Below, one piece after another: positions 63,516 to 64,000 of a DNA stretch of 64,000 nucleotides. The DNA comes from Xylocopa sonorina (taxonomy: Eukaryota; Arthropoda; Insecta; Hymenoptera; Apidae). The notes under the pieces were generated by a model. The model had not been told where the DNA came from, searched no databases, and was given only the letters and a program-made list of their open reading frames with translations. Position 1 is the stretch's first letter; each line of letters opens with the position of its first letter. Made by a program: the position numbers and the translations under genes. The stretch lies in NCBI RefSeq assembly GCF_050948175.1, contig NW_027490124.1, positions 1,550,001-1,614,000 on the forward strand. The letters run 5' to 3'.

Positions 63516-64000
63516 AACAATATACAGGGTGGGGCAGTAATAATTAGCACCTCAGATATCCACGAAACTATAAGTTTCATAGAAGTTCTTGCTAATATAA
63601 AATTGCATAGTACAAAGGGGCCATCCGTTGATGAAAATAGTTTTTTTGTAAGTGGAGTTATGTTGGACATATGAAGGTTACCTTCATTTTTTAAAATGAA
63701 TTGGTATGTCCATTCTTCCGTAATACGATAGAGCATTTTAAAGCAAGTTTAACGATCTGTAACATGAAGGCATTGAAGGTTACAAAAAGTAAAGAAAGGC
63801 GATAATACTCACGGTTTTGATAGTAAATGAAACATACGTATTGTGAACAGTGGTGCAAGGCGTAATACTTACCGTTTACTTCACTGTGAATAAACACTTT
63901 TCGAAGGGCATTTCAATAGTTTGCAGCATAAGTTAAACATGATAAGATTAGTATTGAAAAATCGGTTCGAATACGTTTGGTTAGGCTGTTCTTTGTGTCG
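63516..64000. other. AT-rich flank with a possible dispersed-repeat terminus
   Basis: ATATACAGGGTGGGGCAG at about 63,520 resembles a terminal motif I associate with dispersed arthropod repeats. It is followed by AAGGTTACCTTC (about 63,673) and related AAGGTTAC words. The open frames on the - strand (63,488-63,736 and 63,691-63,897) match no domain I recognise. The element, if real, runs beyond what I can delimit. Confidence 0.3.

Noticed and set aside
1..64000. Telomeric TTAGG tracts
   Set aside because: No tandem TTAGG or CCTAA run was seen, so the array is not at a visible telomere.

Overview
The window is eukaryotic and almost entirely non-genic. About 54 kb is a tandem satellite with a 174-bp monomer, roughly 300 copies in all. 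The degenerate BEL/Pao-type pol relic, the AT-rich flank, the long (CT)n and poly-G tracts and the LTR remains suggest an arthropod, most likely an insect and perhaps a hymenopteran. That last step is inference, because nothing in the window identifies the species. I found no intact protein-coding gene, rRNA, convincing tRNA or CRISPR array. The open frames over the satellite are fortuitous: 174 is divisible by 3, so a frame carries across monomers until a stop-bearing position.

Layout. 1-7,828: satellite on the + strand, ending in about 940 bp of an older, diverged subfamily (B type). 7,829-11,502: a 5'- and 3'-truncated, multiply frameshifted BEL/Pao retrotransposon relic. It keeps recognisable pieces of the protease-RT linker, reverse transcriptase, A17/RNase H region, integrase and C-terminal DUF5641-like region, then a polypurine tract and the start of an LTR. 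11,503-12,288: B-type satellite. 12,289-13,531: an unassigned non-satellite island. 13,532-54,005: about 40 kb of + strand satellite with recent internal duplications. 54,006-55,588: a second non-satellite island, beyond which the satellite runs in the opposite orientation (55,589-60,180). That inverted block decays into diverged monomers of about 179 bp at its outer edge. 60,181-64,000: unique AT-rich flank carrying a probable 1,429-bp solo LTR (61,067-62,495) with a 4-bp target duplication.

The satellite has several layers of amplification. Single monomers are repeated nearly identically (31.99-32.5 kb). Higher-order units of 3, 4, 5, 8 and 9 monomers are visible, the clearest being an 8-mer of 1,392 bp present 2.5 times at 19.5-23.1 kb. 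There are multi-kilobase duplications at offsets of 3,306, 3,480 and 4,002 bp. A nearly identical segment of about 4.4-4.75 kb occurs at 1-4,755 and 14,791-19,197, differing mainly by exactly two monomers. Young homogenised satellite flanks an old B-type island holding transposon debris, and the right end shows an inversion and a decaying edge. This is the architecture expected of a centromeric or pericentromeric array boundary, although no centromere function can be shown from sequence alone.
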